Origin: JAJTFW01 sp046330075
GTDB taxonomy: Bacteria; Bacteroidota; Bacteroidia; AKYH767-A; OLB10
Length of the DNA stretch: 64,000 nucleotides
Assembly (NCBI GenBank): GCA_046330075.1
Contig: JAXLTL010000011.1
Span: 41,435-105,434 of the forward strand
Reading direction: 5' to 3'
Under the pieces are notes generated by a model. The model saw nothing but the letters and a program-made list of their open reading frames with translations. It made no database searches and was not told the origin of the DNA. Of the stretch, positions 16,963 through 25,438 are shown one piece after another (the stretch's first letter is position 1; the number at the start of each line of letters is the position of its first letter). Made by a program: the position numbers and the translations under genes.

Positions 16963-18750
16963 ATGGAGCAAATCCGCAATTTCTGCATCATCGCCCACAT
17001 CGACCACGGGAAATCGACCCTGGCCGACCGCCTGCTGGAGTATACTAACACCGTGTCGAAGAAGGACTTACAGGCCCAGGTACTGGACGATATGGACCTT
17101 GAACGCGAGCGGGGCATTACCATTAAGAGCCATGCAATCCAGATGGATTACGAACTGGACGGCAAAAAATATATCCTCAACCTGATCGATACACCGGGAC
17201 ACGTGGACTTCAGTTACGAGGTTTCCCGTTCCATCGCTGCCTGCGAAGGTGCCTTGCTGATTGTGGATGCTGCACAGGGTATTCAGGCGCAAACCATTTC
17301 CAACCTGTACCTGGCTCTTGAGAACGACCTGACCATTATTCCTATCCTGAATAAAATCGACCTTCCCAGCGCAGAGCCGGAACTGGTAAAGGATCAGATC
17401 GTAGATCTGCTGGGTTGCGACCGTGAAGAGATTCTGGCGGCATCGGGTAAAACCGGCATGGGTGTACATGATATTCTTCGTGCAATCGTTGAACGTATTC
17501 CTGCTCCGAAGGGAGATCCGAAAGCTCCGCTGAAAGCCCTGATCTTCGATTCTGTATTTAACTCTTTTCGTGGCATCATTGCGTATTTCAAGGTGATGGA
17601 GGGAGAGATCAATAAAAACGATCACGTAAAATTCGTCGCCACCGGATCCGATTATCACGCGGATGAAATCGGCATTCTCCGACTCGATAAATCTCCCCGC
17701 GATGTGGTGAAAACCGGCGACGTAGGATATATTATTTCGGGTATCAAGGAAGCGAAAGAAGTTAAAGTTGGAGATACCATCACTCATGTAGACCGTCCCT
17801 GTCTTCAGGCTGTTGCCGGTTTCGAAGATGTGAAGCCGATGGTTTTTGCGGGTATTTATCCGGTAGATACGGATGAATACGAAGAGTTGCGTACCTCCAT
17901 CGAAAAGCTGCAGCTCAACGATGCTTCGCTGGTCTTTGAGCCGGAGTCGTCTGCTGCACTGGGATTTGGTTTCCGTTGCGGATTCCTTGGTATGCTCCAC
18001 ATGGAAATTATCCAGGAACGTCTCGAACGCGAGTTCAACATGACGGTGATTACTACCGTGCCGAACGTTTCGTATCAGGCTTACCTGACGAATGGCGAAG
18101 ACTTTCAGGTGAACAACCCCAGCGACTTCCCAGATCCGAGCAAGCTTGACCGCATCGAAGAGCCGTATATCAAGGCAACGATCATCACGAAGGCAGAGTT
18201 TGTTGGTCCGGTGATGAGTTTATGTATCGGAAAACGCGGAGAGATTGTCAATCAGAGTTACCTCACCACCGACCGTGTGGAGCTGATCTTTAATATGCCA
18301 CTCGCTGAAATCGTTTTTGATTTTTACGATAAACTCAAGTCGATTTCCAAAGGTTATGCATCCTTCGATTATCATCAGATCGGCTATCGTGCCTCTGAGC
18401 TGGTGCGTCTTGATATCCGACTCAACGGTGAACCGGTAGATGCCCTCTCCGCCCTGATCCACCGTGACCATGCCTTTACCTTCGGAAAAAAGATCTGCGA
18501 AAAACTGAAAGAGCTGATCACGCGTCAGCAATTTGAAATTGTGATTCAGGCTGCTATCGGTGCAAAAATCATCGCCCGTGAAACGGTGAAAGCTCTACGT
18601 AAAGACGTTACCGCGAAGTGTTACGGTGGTGATATCTCGCGTAAACGAAAACTGCTCGAGAAGCAGAAAGAAGGTAAGAAGCGAATGCGGCAGGTTGGCT
18701 CAGTAGAAATTCCGCAGCAGGCGTTTCTGGCCGTTTTGAAACTTGATTAA
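16963..18750 (+). CDS. lepA: Elongation factor 4 (LepA, back-translocating GTPase)
   Basis: LepA is a ribosome-bound translational GTPase related to EF-G. The ATG at 16963 gives the universal start MEQIRNFCIIAHIDHGKST; the frame extends 18 codons upstream without family residues. The 595-residue protein shows the P-loop AHIDHGKST, the switch II DTPGHVDF, the NKID specificity motif (ILNKIDLPSAEP) and the LepA-specific C-terminal domain (KKICEKLKELITRQQFEIVI, then CYGGDISRKRKLLEKQKEGK), and it ends VEIPQQAFLAVLKLD. All domains are intact. A strong intrinsic terminator follows. The gene is monocistronic. Confidence 0.98.
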   Translation: MEQIRNFCIIAHIDHGKSTLADRLLEYTNTVSKKDLQAQVLDDMDLERERGITIKSHAIQMDYELDGKKYILNLIDTPGHVDFSYEVSRSIAACEGALLIVDAAQGIQAQTISNLYLALENDLTIIPILNKIDLPSAEPELVKDQIVDLLGCDREEILAASGKTGMGVHDILRAIVERIPAPKGDPKAPLKALIFDSVFNSFRGIIAYFKVMEGEINKNDHVKFVATGSDYHADEIGILRLDKSPRDVVKTGDVGYIISGIKEAKEVKVGDTITHVDRPCLQAVAGFEDVKPMVFAGIYPVDTDEYEELRTSIEKLQLNDASLVFEPESSAALGFGFRCGFLGMLHMEIIQERLEREFNMTVITTVPNVSYQAYLTNGEDFQVNNPSDFPDPSKLDRIEEPYIKATIITKAEFVGPVMSLCIGKRGEIVNQSYLTTDRVELIFNMPLAEIVFDFYDKLKSISKGYASFDYHQIGYRASELVRLDIRLNGEPVDALSALIHRDHAFTFGKKICEKLKELITRQQFEIVIQAAIGAKIIARETVKALRKDVTAKCYGGDISRKRKLLEKQKEGKKRMRQVGSVEIPQQAFLAVLKLD

Positions 18751-18760
18751 CTCAGCAAAA

Positions 18761-18790
18761 CAAAAAATCCGCCTCCGGGCGGATTTTTTG
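18761..18790 (+). terminator. Intrinsic terminator of lepA
   Basis: A 13-bp perfect stem (caaaaaatccgcc with ggcggattttttg) with a tccg loop starts 10 bases after the lepA stop and carries its own T run in the 3' arm. Confidence 0.92.
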
Positions 18791-18796
18791 TTTTTA

Positions 18797-18905
18797 AGAG
18801 GGGCATTCCGCACTTCGTGCGGAAGGAGCAAGAAGGGCAAAAGGGGCAAGAGGGGCAAGAGGGGCAAGACAGCCTGCAGCCTTGAAGCCTGAAGCCTGTG
18901 GCTTG
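18797..18905. repeat. Simple intergenic repeat: tandem 9-mer AGGGGCAAG plus degenerate units
   Basis: Three perfect tandem copies of AGGGGCAAG lie at 18842-18868, preceded by degenerate copies from about 18823 and by a small hairpin (ttccgcacttcgtgcggaa, 18806-18824). After them comes a second word family (agcctgcagcc, gaagcctgaagcctg). The stretch is non-coding and resembles the run at 3632-3735 in opposite orientation. Confidence 0.6.
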
Positions 18906-18913
18906 CGGCTGAA

Positions 18914-20983
18914 TTATCGTTTTACCAATTTAAATCGTGTAGTTTCCTTTTCGGTTACAAACTCAACAATGATCAACCCTGCATCATATGCACGGAGATC
19001 AAGCGGATGTCTTCCATGTTGAATAGAGATACCTTGCGACGATAGTAATTTGCCGGCTGCATCATACACATGCAACACGCCACGGCGGAACTGATCATCC
19101 GGAAACAACAGCCAGGTATCATCCCCGGCAGGATTCGGATAGACAGTACCGTTAGCTAATAAAGCTGTATTGTCCAGTCCGGCAAGTGAACAGGTGCCGG
19201 GAAGAAACGTATCCAGCCATCCGGCCCGGGCAGTAATCCAGTTTTTCAGCTCCTGCTTCACACCGGCATAATCAGGAGGGAACGGCTGAGGGTTGGGCCA
19301 TACATATACACCAAGGATGGGCCATTGCGTGAAATTTCTGGCCTGACTTTCATCCAGCAACGCACCCACGCTGTCAATCCAGGCATTGAGTGAAGCATCC
19401 GACAGTAAATTGCTGCGCAGTGAATCCCATCTGCAGCGTAAATTGTTTTTGAAGTACGGATCCTGCATCAACCGGTTCCACCAGAACGGCACCTGATTGC
19501 CATCGGAGGTACTGGGGAAGATGTATGAGTAGCCGGAAGGGCTGTCCCCGCCATAATAATCGGCGTTACCCCAGGCGATATCGTAATCCCAAACGGGTCC
19601 CATCCGCATCAGGCGACCGTCGCTGTCTTTGGGCTTATGAAAGAATGTACTGATACGGTATCCATCCACATTCTTGGCCAGTTCATTGATGATAAAATAA
19701 TCGATCCAGCTGTTGATGTCGATGTAGTTCCGGTAACCGGTAAGCGGATCCGAGAAATTGGGTCCGTGCAAGGCCTGTTCCATACTATCAACAAACTGCT
19801 GAATATAATTGGCCTGCACCGGCAGTATAGTGGCATAATCAGGATATTCAAACTGAATGTTTGGAGTGGGACCACCATTAGGCGGTGGGTATGCGGATGA
19901 AAAACCCGGGCCACTTGTACCTGTTGGCTTATCTATTTTAAGAATATATCCGCCGGTAAGATCATCACCGCTGGTATCGGCGGGTGTAAGTTTGGCGATG
20001 TCAACACGACCGGGATCACGTTTGATTTTCTCCATGAAAATATATACCCCCTGGTATTGTCCGTTCACGAGCAGTTCACAGTATTGAATGCGCGACGCAT
20101 AATGTCCCATCGAGCGGGAGAGATCATAACTGATCACATTCCGCATAAGTGTTTTATCCGTGAAATTCGCATTCAACACCCAATCACTCTCTGCCGGCAT
20201 TCCAAACAAGCTAACATCGAGATCAGTTCCCAGCGAATCGCGGGTTTCCACACCGAACGATTTTTTAGGGAACATCTGTGAACTGGAACCACGCACTTCT
20301 ATTCCGATATAGCCATTATATGCAAATACTGTATCAGAAACATAATTTCGTATACCCGCACCGTTATCAATGATTTTCATTGTTGCGGTAATCTTGGGAT
20401 CATCCGGAATCACCTGACCCATCGTAGAGATTTTCACGATCGGCAGATTCGACGATTGCAGCATCAGTCCCTGTGGAGGATTGGCGCCGAAATACAAGGC
20501 CCAGTTGAGCAGAATGCCGGCATCAGCGAATGGATAATTATCATGAATCAGCAGCTGCCAGGTCTGGTTGGGATCCAGGCCGTTGTTCACTGAATACAGC
20601 GGTGACTCGGGACGAAATGAACCGGAAAACGGTGCACTGCCGTTGGTGATAAAGCTGGGTACTGTATCCACGAAGAAGGTATTGATGTAGTTATTTCCAC
20701 CACCACCATTACCGGTAGACAGTTCAATATAGGTGCTGTCCGGCGCGATCAGGAAAATTTCAAGATCTGAATCATAGGTGTGGACAATATTGACCGAAAC
20801 TGCTTTCAGCCCGAAGGTAGAATCGAGGGAAGATGGCAATCCTGAAACCGGCAAATTGAAACGGATAGACGTACCATCGTCGGGGATAGATCCTCCAACT
20901 CCCACGAATTGCTGACTATAGGAAGGTATCGCGGTTAACGATAGGAAAGCGACGAAGAGCAGTCGCGTCAGGTTGTTCAACAT
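18914..20983 (-). CDS. Secreted CotH-kinase family protein with P-domain-like N-terminus and T9SS type A domain
   Basis: The 689-residue protein has a signal peptide (MLNNLTRLLFVAFLSLTAIP, cleavage near SYSQQ). Residues ~25-170 look like a proprotein-convertase P domain: IPDDGTSIRFNLPVSGL, then VNIVHTYDSDLEIFLIAPDS and NQTWQLLIHDNYPFADAGIL. The middle is a CotH domain: GYIGIEVRGSSSQMFPKKSF, DWVLNANFTDKTLMRNVISY, QGVYIFMEKIKRDPGRVDIA, GGYILKIDK and GPVWDYDIAWGNADY. CotH proteins are atypical kinases; whether this one is active is not visible from sequence. The C-terminus (VYPNPAGDDTWLLF, LHVYDAAGKLLSS, FKLVKR) is a T9SS type A sorting domain, so the protein is exported to the surface or medium. 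Confidence 0.88.
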   Translation of the reverse strand: MLNNLTRLLFVAFLSLTAIPSYSQQFVGVGGSIPDDGTSIRFNLPVSGLPSSLDSTFGLKAVSVNIVHTYDSDLEIFLIAPDSTYIELSTGNGGGGNNYINTFFVDTVPSFITNGSAPFSGSFRPESPLYSVNNGLDPNQTWQLLIHDNYPFADAGILLNWALYFGANPPQGLMLQSSNLPIVKISTMGQVIPDDPKITATMKIIDNGAGIRNYVSDTVFAYNGYIGIEVRGSSSQMFPKKSFGVETRDSLGTDLDVSLFGMPAESDWVLNANFTDKTLMRNVISYDLSRSMGHYASRIQYCELLVNGQYQGVYIFMEKIKRDPGRVDIAKLTPADTSGDDLTGGYILKIDKPTGTSGPGFSSAYPPPNGGPTPNIQFEYPDYATILPVQANYIQQFVDSMEQALHGPNFSDPLTGYRNYIDINSWIDYFIINELAKNVDGYRISTFFHKPKDSDGRLMRMGPVWDYDIAWGNADYYGGDSPSGYSYIFPSTSDGNQVPFWWNRLMQDPYFKNNLRCRWDSLRSNLLSDASLNAWIDSVGALLDESQARNFTQWPILGVYVWPNPQPFPPDYAGVKQELKNWITARAGWLDTFLPGTCSLAGLDNTALLANGTVYPNPAGDDTWLLFPDDQFRRGVLHVYDAAGKLLSSQGISIQHGRHPLDLRAYDAGLIIVEFVTEKETTRFKLVKR

Positions 20984-21035
20984 AGGTTGCTAAAATACGG
21001 CTTTTAACCGACTTCTGCCAAACGTTTGATAATCC

Positions 21036-22016
21036 CTACAGCAGACCAAACGCCTGTTCATTCATCTGGAAAACATAATGGGTGATAGCGGCATAAATGG
21101 GTATTCCCGCCATGATATTAAACGGGAAGGTAATTCCCAGTGGAGTGGTCAGGTAATAAGAAGGATTAGCCTCCGGAATCGCTACCCGAATAGCAGCAGG
21201 CGCGGCGATATAGGAAGCCGATGCCGCCATGGTCGCCAGGATCACTGTACCACCTTCTGACATTCCAGCCAGACTACCCGCCAGGATACCCAACATAGCC
21301 GAAATCAAAGGCATGGTAATCCCGAAAACCAATAGAAATAAACCTGTTTTCCGCAGATCCTGCATTCTTCCACTGGTCACCACCCCCATTTCCAGCATAA
21401 AAATTGCCAGAAACCCCTTAAACATCCCAAAGAAAAAAGTGTTAAGCTGGTCATTCTTTTGCCATGCGGTAAACATCCCAATCAATAATCCTCCGACCAA
21501 TAAAATCATACTTTTTCCGAGTAACACTTCCTGCAATACAGCCGACAATTTCCCTCCTTCTGATTTTTTCAATTGTAGACTCCGGTACAAAAGGATACTA
21601 TACGCAATTGCAGGAACTTCCATCAAAACCAGCAACACCGTAACGTACTCTTCATAAGGCATTTTACGGTCTTTAAGCCAGGTAATCACCACGGCAAAGG
21701 TGACCGCACTCACCGATCCATAATGCGCAGCCATGGCACAGGCATCCTCCAAAGTAAAACGTCCCACTTTCCGGAGATAAAACCAGGCGATGGTACAAAC
21801 TGCCAGACTCAGCAACAAGGTGGTAATCGCAGGAATCAGCAGCCTGCCGGCCTCCGCATGAAACAGTTCAATTCCGCCCTTGATACCAATTGATAAGAGC
21901 AGGTAAATACTCAATACGTTATAGAAGGAATCGGGGATTTTAAGGCCTGATTTCACCCAGCCGCCCAGCCAGCCCAACAAAAAGAAGAGCACTACCGGAT
22001 CCAACATATTCATCAT
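21036..22016 (-). CDS. SbtA-like sodium-dependent bicarbonate transport family permease
   Basis: The 326-residue integral membrane protein has about ten hydrophobic helices. It matches the SbtA family pattern: DPVVLFFLLGWLGGWVKSGL at the start, LLLSIGIKGGIEL, DACAMAAHYGSVSAVTFAVV, a central inverted repeat beginning ILLVGGLLIGMF, and MAASASYIAAPAAIRVAIPE near the end. Cyanobacterial SbtA is a Na+/bicarbonate symporter; the substrate of Bacteroidota homologues is unproven. No SbtB-like PII gene is adjacent. It is divergent from a TetR regulator with a 54-base gap that holds a palindrome overlapping its -7 element, so control by that regulator is likely. In-frame ATGs at 22016, 22013 and 22007 are all possible starts. 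Confidence 0.88.
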   Translation of the reverse strand: MMNMLDPVVLFFLLGWLGGWVKSGLKIPDSFYNVLSIYLLLSIGIKGGIELFHAEAGRLLIPAITTLLLSLAVCTIAWFYLRKVGRFTLEDACAMAAHYGSVSAVTFAVVITWLKDRKMPYEEYVTVLLVLMEVPAIAYSILLYRSLQLKKSEGGKLSAVLQEVLLGKSMILLVGGLLIGMFTAWQKNDQLNTFFFGMFKGFLAIFMLEMGVVTSGRMQDLRKTGLFLLVFGITMPLISAMLGILAGSLAGMSEGGTVILATMAASASYIAAPAAIRVAIPEANPSYYLTTPLGITFPFNIMAGIPIYAAITHYVFQMNEQAFGLL

Positions 22017-22029
22017 AATAAGCTACTAT

Positions 22030-22043
22030 CTTTTGCAAAAGTA
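22030..22043. promoter_or_regulatory. Candidate TetR operator overlapping the permease -7 element
   Basis: CTTTTGCAAAAG at 22030-22041 is a perfect 12-bp palindrome in the middle of the divergent spacer. Read on the minus strand, TACTTTTG at 22036-22043 matches TAnnTTTG and sits 20 bases before the permease ATG. On the plus strand the same bases give TATCTTTTG, one base away from consensus for the regulator gene. Confidence 0.4.
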
Positions 22044-22070
22044 TTACTTTCGCGGTTCAACTTCACTAAC

Positions 22071-22745
22071 ATGGAACTACAATTAAAGTTTCGGATGAAC
22101 GAACAATTATATCTCCGAAACCCGCAGGAGAGTGATTTAGGCAGGAGAATTATCAGTGCAAGTGTAAGGATGATTGGCCAGATGGGCTTTGAATCGTTCA
22201 CTTTCAAGAAACTGGCCACGGAAATCGAAACGACGGAAGCGAGTGTATACCGCTATTTTGAAAACAAGCACCGGCTGTTGGTGTACATGGTTACCTGGTA
22301 CTGGAGCTGGCTTGAATACCGGGTGATGGTGAGTGGCATGAACACGGATAATGTAGAGTTGAAAATAAAGCGCATCATCCGTTTGCTGATTGAAGAATTT
22401 GATGAATCGCCGGGGATGGATGGCATTGATCAGCAGGCGCTGTATCATATTGTGGTTTGGGAAGGATCAAAGGCTTACCTGACCCGACATGTTACAGAAG
22501 ATAACCAGGCCAGATTATTCAAGCCATATAAAGACCTTACTTCACGTATTGCCGCCGTATTGAAGGAATACAATCCGAAGTATAAATACAGCAGATCATT
22601 GGCGAGCACCTTGATTGAAATGGCGCATTATCAGACCTTCTTCATGCAGAACCTTCCATCGCTTACCGATTTTGCACCAAAGAAAGACACCAAAGAAGTC
22701 TCAAAATTTTTAGAACACATGGTGTTCGCCTGTCTTAACAAATGA
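22071..22745 (+). CDS. TetR/AcrR family transcriptional regulator
   Basis: The 224-residue protein has an N-terminal three-helix DNA-binding domain at about residues 22-68: RRIISASVRMIGQMGFESFT, then FKKLATEIETTEASVYRYFE and NKHRLLVYMVTWYW. This is the standard TetR helix-turn-helix with the VYRYFENKxxLL signature. The C-terminal two thirds is a helical ligand domain with no recognisable effector pocket. An alternative start is the ATG at 22095 (MNEQLYLRN). It is divergent from the SbtA-like permease, so the permease is its likeliest target and autoregulation is plausible; the ligand is unknown. Confidence 0.9.
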   Translation: MELQLKFRMNEQLYLRNPQESDLGRRIISASVRMIGQMGFESFTFKKLATEIETTEASVYRYFENKHRLLVYMVTWYWSWLEYRVMVSGMNTDNVELKIKRIIRLLIEEFDESPGMDGIDQQALYHIVVWEGSKAYLTRHVTEDNQARLFKPYKDLTSRIAAVLKEYNPKYKYSRSLASTLIEMAHYQTFFMQNLPSLTDFAPKKDTKEVSKFLEHMVFACLNK

Positions 22746-22939
22746 GGTGTATTGCAGTGTCCCATCATTGCTGTTCAGCGGATTCATCAACAATCTCAGC
22801 AGAATAAAAATCCGCAACCCTGCCGATACATTTCTGCCGTTTGCCTACCCAATACCGGGTAATCTCCAGGACAGGATTGCAGGTGATGGCAGAACAACGT
22901 AACTTTACACTGCGCTACCAGCGATAATACTTAAATTGT

Positions 22940-24325
22940 ATGATGAATTATCTCCGTCGTTTAGTACTTCCTGTACTCTTTGTATCACTCCTGTTTTCAG
23001 GACATCTGAAGGCACAGCAGCAGGAACCCGCATTGGTTTCCGGTCCGATGCTGGGTTACAGTGAACACCGGTCTGTACTTGTATGGTTTGAAGTGAGTCA
23101 ATCGGTTCGTTCAGCCATGCTCCGGTACTGGGAAAAAGACAATACCAGTTACTTCTACGAGATGGATTATCTGGGCCAGCTGGAAAAACCATACAATCCT
23201 ATACGATTCGAACTGGTGAAGCTGAAACTCAACACGACCTACAATTATGAAATCGTATTAAACGGAAAGGTAGTCCCTAATCCCCATCCCTTTGAGTTCA
23301 CCACGAAACCACATCAGGCCAATCCCGATGCTGAACCGTTCAACTTTTCCTTCCTTGCCGGTTCATGTGCTTACATCAATGATCCGGTACTCGACGCCAA
23401 CGGTTCGCCTTACGGTCAGGATCCCTATATTTTCCGTACCATGGCCAGTATGAAAACCGATTTCATGCTCTGGCTGGGCGACAACCTCTACCTGCGTCCC
23501 TCCGACTACGGTTCTGAAGCGGGTATGCGTTACCGTTATAGCATGCACCGTAAATCGCCCGAGCTTTCAGAGCTGCTGAGTTCGCGTCCCAATTATGCAA
23601 TCTGGGATGACCACGATTACGGCTATAACGATGCTGACCGTTCCTTCGAGCTGAAATCGATTGCGCAACGGCTCTTCCGCGATTACTGGGGGAATAAAAC
23701 CTACGGGATGGATAACGACAACGGCATCTACAGTTCCTACAGCTGGGGCGATTGCGAATTCTATCTCACCGACGATCGTTCCCATCGTGCGCCCAATCAG
23801 ATCAAGGACTCGGTGGGAGGCAAACCGAACTGTGAAAAAACATTCTTCGGCGATCAGCAACTCAACTGGCTGAAAGATAAACTCATCAGTTCAAAGTCCA
23901 CCTTTAAGTTCATCGTAGTAGGAAATCAGGTGCTGAATCCGCTCAACGACTATGAAGGCATGCGTCATTATCCCTGCGAATTCAATGAACTCATCAATTT
24001 CATCGTAGCCTACCGGATAGAAGGAGTTGTGTTCATCACCGGAGACCGTCATTTCTCCGAAATCAACTTCTGGCAGCCAAAGGGAGGATACAAGATGTAC
24101 GATATTACCTGCTCTGCCATCTCCTCCAAACCCTGGGAGCCGGTTGGAAAAGAGAAAGACAATCCTAACCGTGTACCACAAACGCTGGTCACCAACAACA
24201 GCTTCACACGATTCGATATCAGTGGCCCGCGTGGCGACCGTGTTCTTAAACTGATGACGATCGACAAAGCCGGCATCATCCATGCCTCTTTCCAGATCAG
24301 CGAGAAGGATTTGAAGATGAAATAA
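22940..24325 (+). CDS. Alkaline phosphatase D (PhoD)-like secreted metallophosphatase
   Basis: The 461-residue protein has a signal peptide (MMNYLRRLVLPVLFVSLLFS, ending LKAQQ) and an N-terminal fibronectin-like PhoD domain (VSGPMLGYSEHRSVLVWFEV, then LKLNTTYNYEIVLNG). The catalytic domain carries metal-ligand motifs of the PhoD family: FNFSFLAGSCAY, DFMLWLGDNLYLR, YAIWDDHDYG, and GVVFITGDRHFSEIN. PhoD enzymes hydrolyse phosphate mono- and diesters at the periplasm or surface. No Pho-box could be identified and no phosphate transport gene is adjacent, so the physiological substrate is open. It is followed by its own intrinsic terminator. Confidence 0.93.
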   Translation: MMNYLRRLVLPVLFVSLLFSGHLKAQQQEPALVSGPMLGYSEHRSVLVWFEVSQSVRSAMLRYWEKDNTSYFYEMDYLGQLEKPYNPIRFELVKLKLNTTYNYEIVLNGKVVPNPHPFEFTTKPHQANPDAEPFNFSFLAGSCAYINDPVLDANGSPYGQDPYIFRTMASMKTDFMLWLGDNLYLRPSDYGSEAGMRYRYSMHRKSPELSELLSSRPNYAIWDDHDYGYNDADRSFELKSIAQRLFRDYWGNKTYGMDNDNGIYSSYSWGDCEFYLTDDRSHRAPNQIKDSVGGKPNCEKTFFGDQQLNWLKDKLISSKSTFKFIVVGNQVLNPLNDYEGMRHYPCEFNELINFIVAYRIEGVVFITGDRHFSEINFWQPKGGYKMYDITCSAISSKPWEPVGKEKDNPNRVPQTLVTNNSFTRFDISGPRGDRVLKLMTIDKAGIIHASFQISEKDLKMK

Positions 24326-24343
24326 TTGAGTAAGCAATACGTC

Positions 24344-24390
24344 ACTCCTTACGTCCCGTTTTTTTCCGCTGACGTAAGGAGTTCTTTTTT
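24344..24390 (+). terminator. Intrinsic terminator of the PhoD-like gene
   Basis: A perfect 12-bp stem (actccttacgtc at 24344-24355 with gacgtaaggagt at 24371-24382) encloses a 15-nt loop and is followed by a T run. The last T of the run is also the first base of the next gene's -7 element. Confidence 0.9.
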
Positions 24391-24397
24391 ACTTTTG
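24390..24397 (+). promoter_or_regulatory. Bacteroidota -7 element for the prolyl oligopeptidase gene
   Basis: TACTTTTG matches TAnnTTTG and begins on the last base of the preceding terminator. It lies 20 bases before ATG 24418 and 29 before ATG 24427. No -33 TTTG is visible at the proper distance. Confidence 0.45.
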
Positions 24398-24417
24398 ATT
24401 GCTCAATCCGACGTCAC

Positions 24418-25425
24418 ATGTACCTCATGAAACCGGGAGCGATCCTCCTCCTTCTTTGCACCTTCTTTATGACCCAGGCACAAACCCTGCGCTATCCTGT
24501 TACACGCAAAACAGATCAACAGGACAATTATCACGGCACTCTTGTAAATGACCCCTATCGCTGGCTGGAGGCAGACACCGCGGAAGAGGTGAAAGCCTGG
24601 GTGGAAGCACAGAATAAAGTCACTTTCGACTATCTCTCCAAACTTCCGGGAAGAGAAAAATTCAAAAACCGTCTCTCCGAAATTCTCAATTACGAACGCT
24701 ACTCTGCACCAAGCCGTGCAGGCGAATATTATTTCTTCAGCAAGAACGACGGGCTGCAGAATCAATCGGTGATATACTATCAGAAGGGCCTCGAGGGAAC
24801 ACCGAAAGTATTCCTTGATCCCAATACCCTTACCAAGGATGGTACGGCAGCGGTGAGCATGCTTGGTTACAGCAACGATCATAAGTATGTTGCCTATGCC
24901 ATCAACCAGAGCGGCTCCGACTGGCAAACCATCAAAGTGCGCCGGATCGAAGACGCCACCGATATGCCCGATCAGCTCGACTGGGTAAAATTCAGCGGCG
25001 CTTCGTGGTTTAAAGACGGATTCTTTTACTCACGGTACCCCACCCCCGAAAAAGGAACAGAGTTCAGCGGGAAAAATGAATTCCATCAGGTATGGTATCA
25101 TCAGATGGGTACTCCTCAATCGAAGGATCAGCTCATCTTTGAAGACAAAACACAACCCCTGCGCTACTATGGCACCGGAGTGACAGAAGACGAACATTAT
25201 CTCTTCGTGTATGTTTCACAAGGCACTTACGGTACAGAAATCTTCTGGAAAGATCTCACCAAACCCGAAAGCAAACTGCAGCTCCTCTTCAAAGGATTTG
25301 AACACGAATACGGAATTATCGATAACATCGGCAGCCGTATCCTTGTGAGCACCAATCATGGTGCGATGAATAATCATATCGTGAGTCTGGATCTGAATAC
25401 ATTCACTCCGGATAAAACCATATGA
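24418..25425 (+). CDS. Prolyl oligopeptidase family serine peptidase, N-terminal part (frameshifted gene)
   Basis: This is the propeller half of an S9 prolyl endopeptidase. The better start is ATG 24427, which opens the signal peptide MKPGAILLLLCTFFMTQAQ. The N-terminal S9A hallmark VNDPYRWLEADTAEEVKAWV is present, followed by propeller blades, for example YVAYAINQSGSDWQTIKVRR and DGFFYSRYPTPEKGTEFSGK. The frame ends at TGA 25423-25425 in the middle of the propeller. The next residues of the protein continue in frame +2 (PYESQWKVIVPE from 25418). One base too many in the A run 25414-25417, or two too few, would explain the break. Joined with 25439-26542 the length is about 700 residues, normal for the family. 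Confidence 0.85.
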   Translation: MYLMKPGAILLLLCTFFMTQAQTLRYPVTRKTDQQDNYHGTLVNDPYRWLEADTAEEVKAWVEAQNKVTFDYLSKLPGREKFKNRLSEILNYERYSAPSRAGEYYFFSKNDGLQNQSVIYYQKGLEGTPKVFLDPNTLTKDGTAAVSMLGYSNDHKYVAYAINQSGSDWQTIKVRRIEDATDMPDQLDWVKFSGASWFKDGFFYSRYPTPEKGTEFSGKNEFHQVWYHQMGTPQSKDQLIFEDKTQPLRYYGTGVTEDEHYLFVYVSQGTYGTEIFWKDLTKPESKLQLLFKGFEHEYGIIDNIGSRILVSTNHGAMNNHIVSLDLNTFTPDKTI

Positions 25426-25438
25426 ATCACAATGGAAA

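Noticed and set aside
17068..18000. 310-codon minus-strand frame inside lepA
   Set aside because: Antisense shadow of lepA; no family resemblance or promoter.
21036..22016. Idea of a carbon-concentrating module (SbtA with SbtB)
   Set aside because: No PII-like SbtB, carbonic anhydrase or RuBisCO gene next to it, so only the permease family can be claimed.
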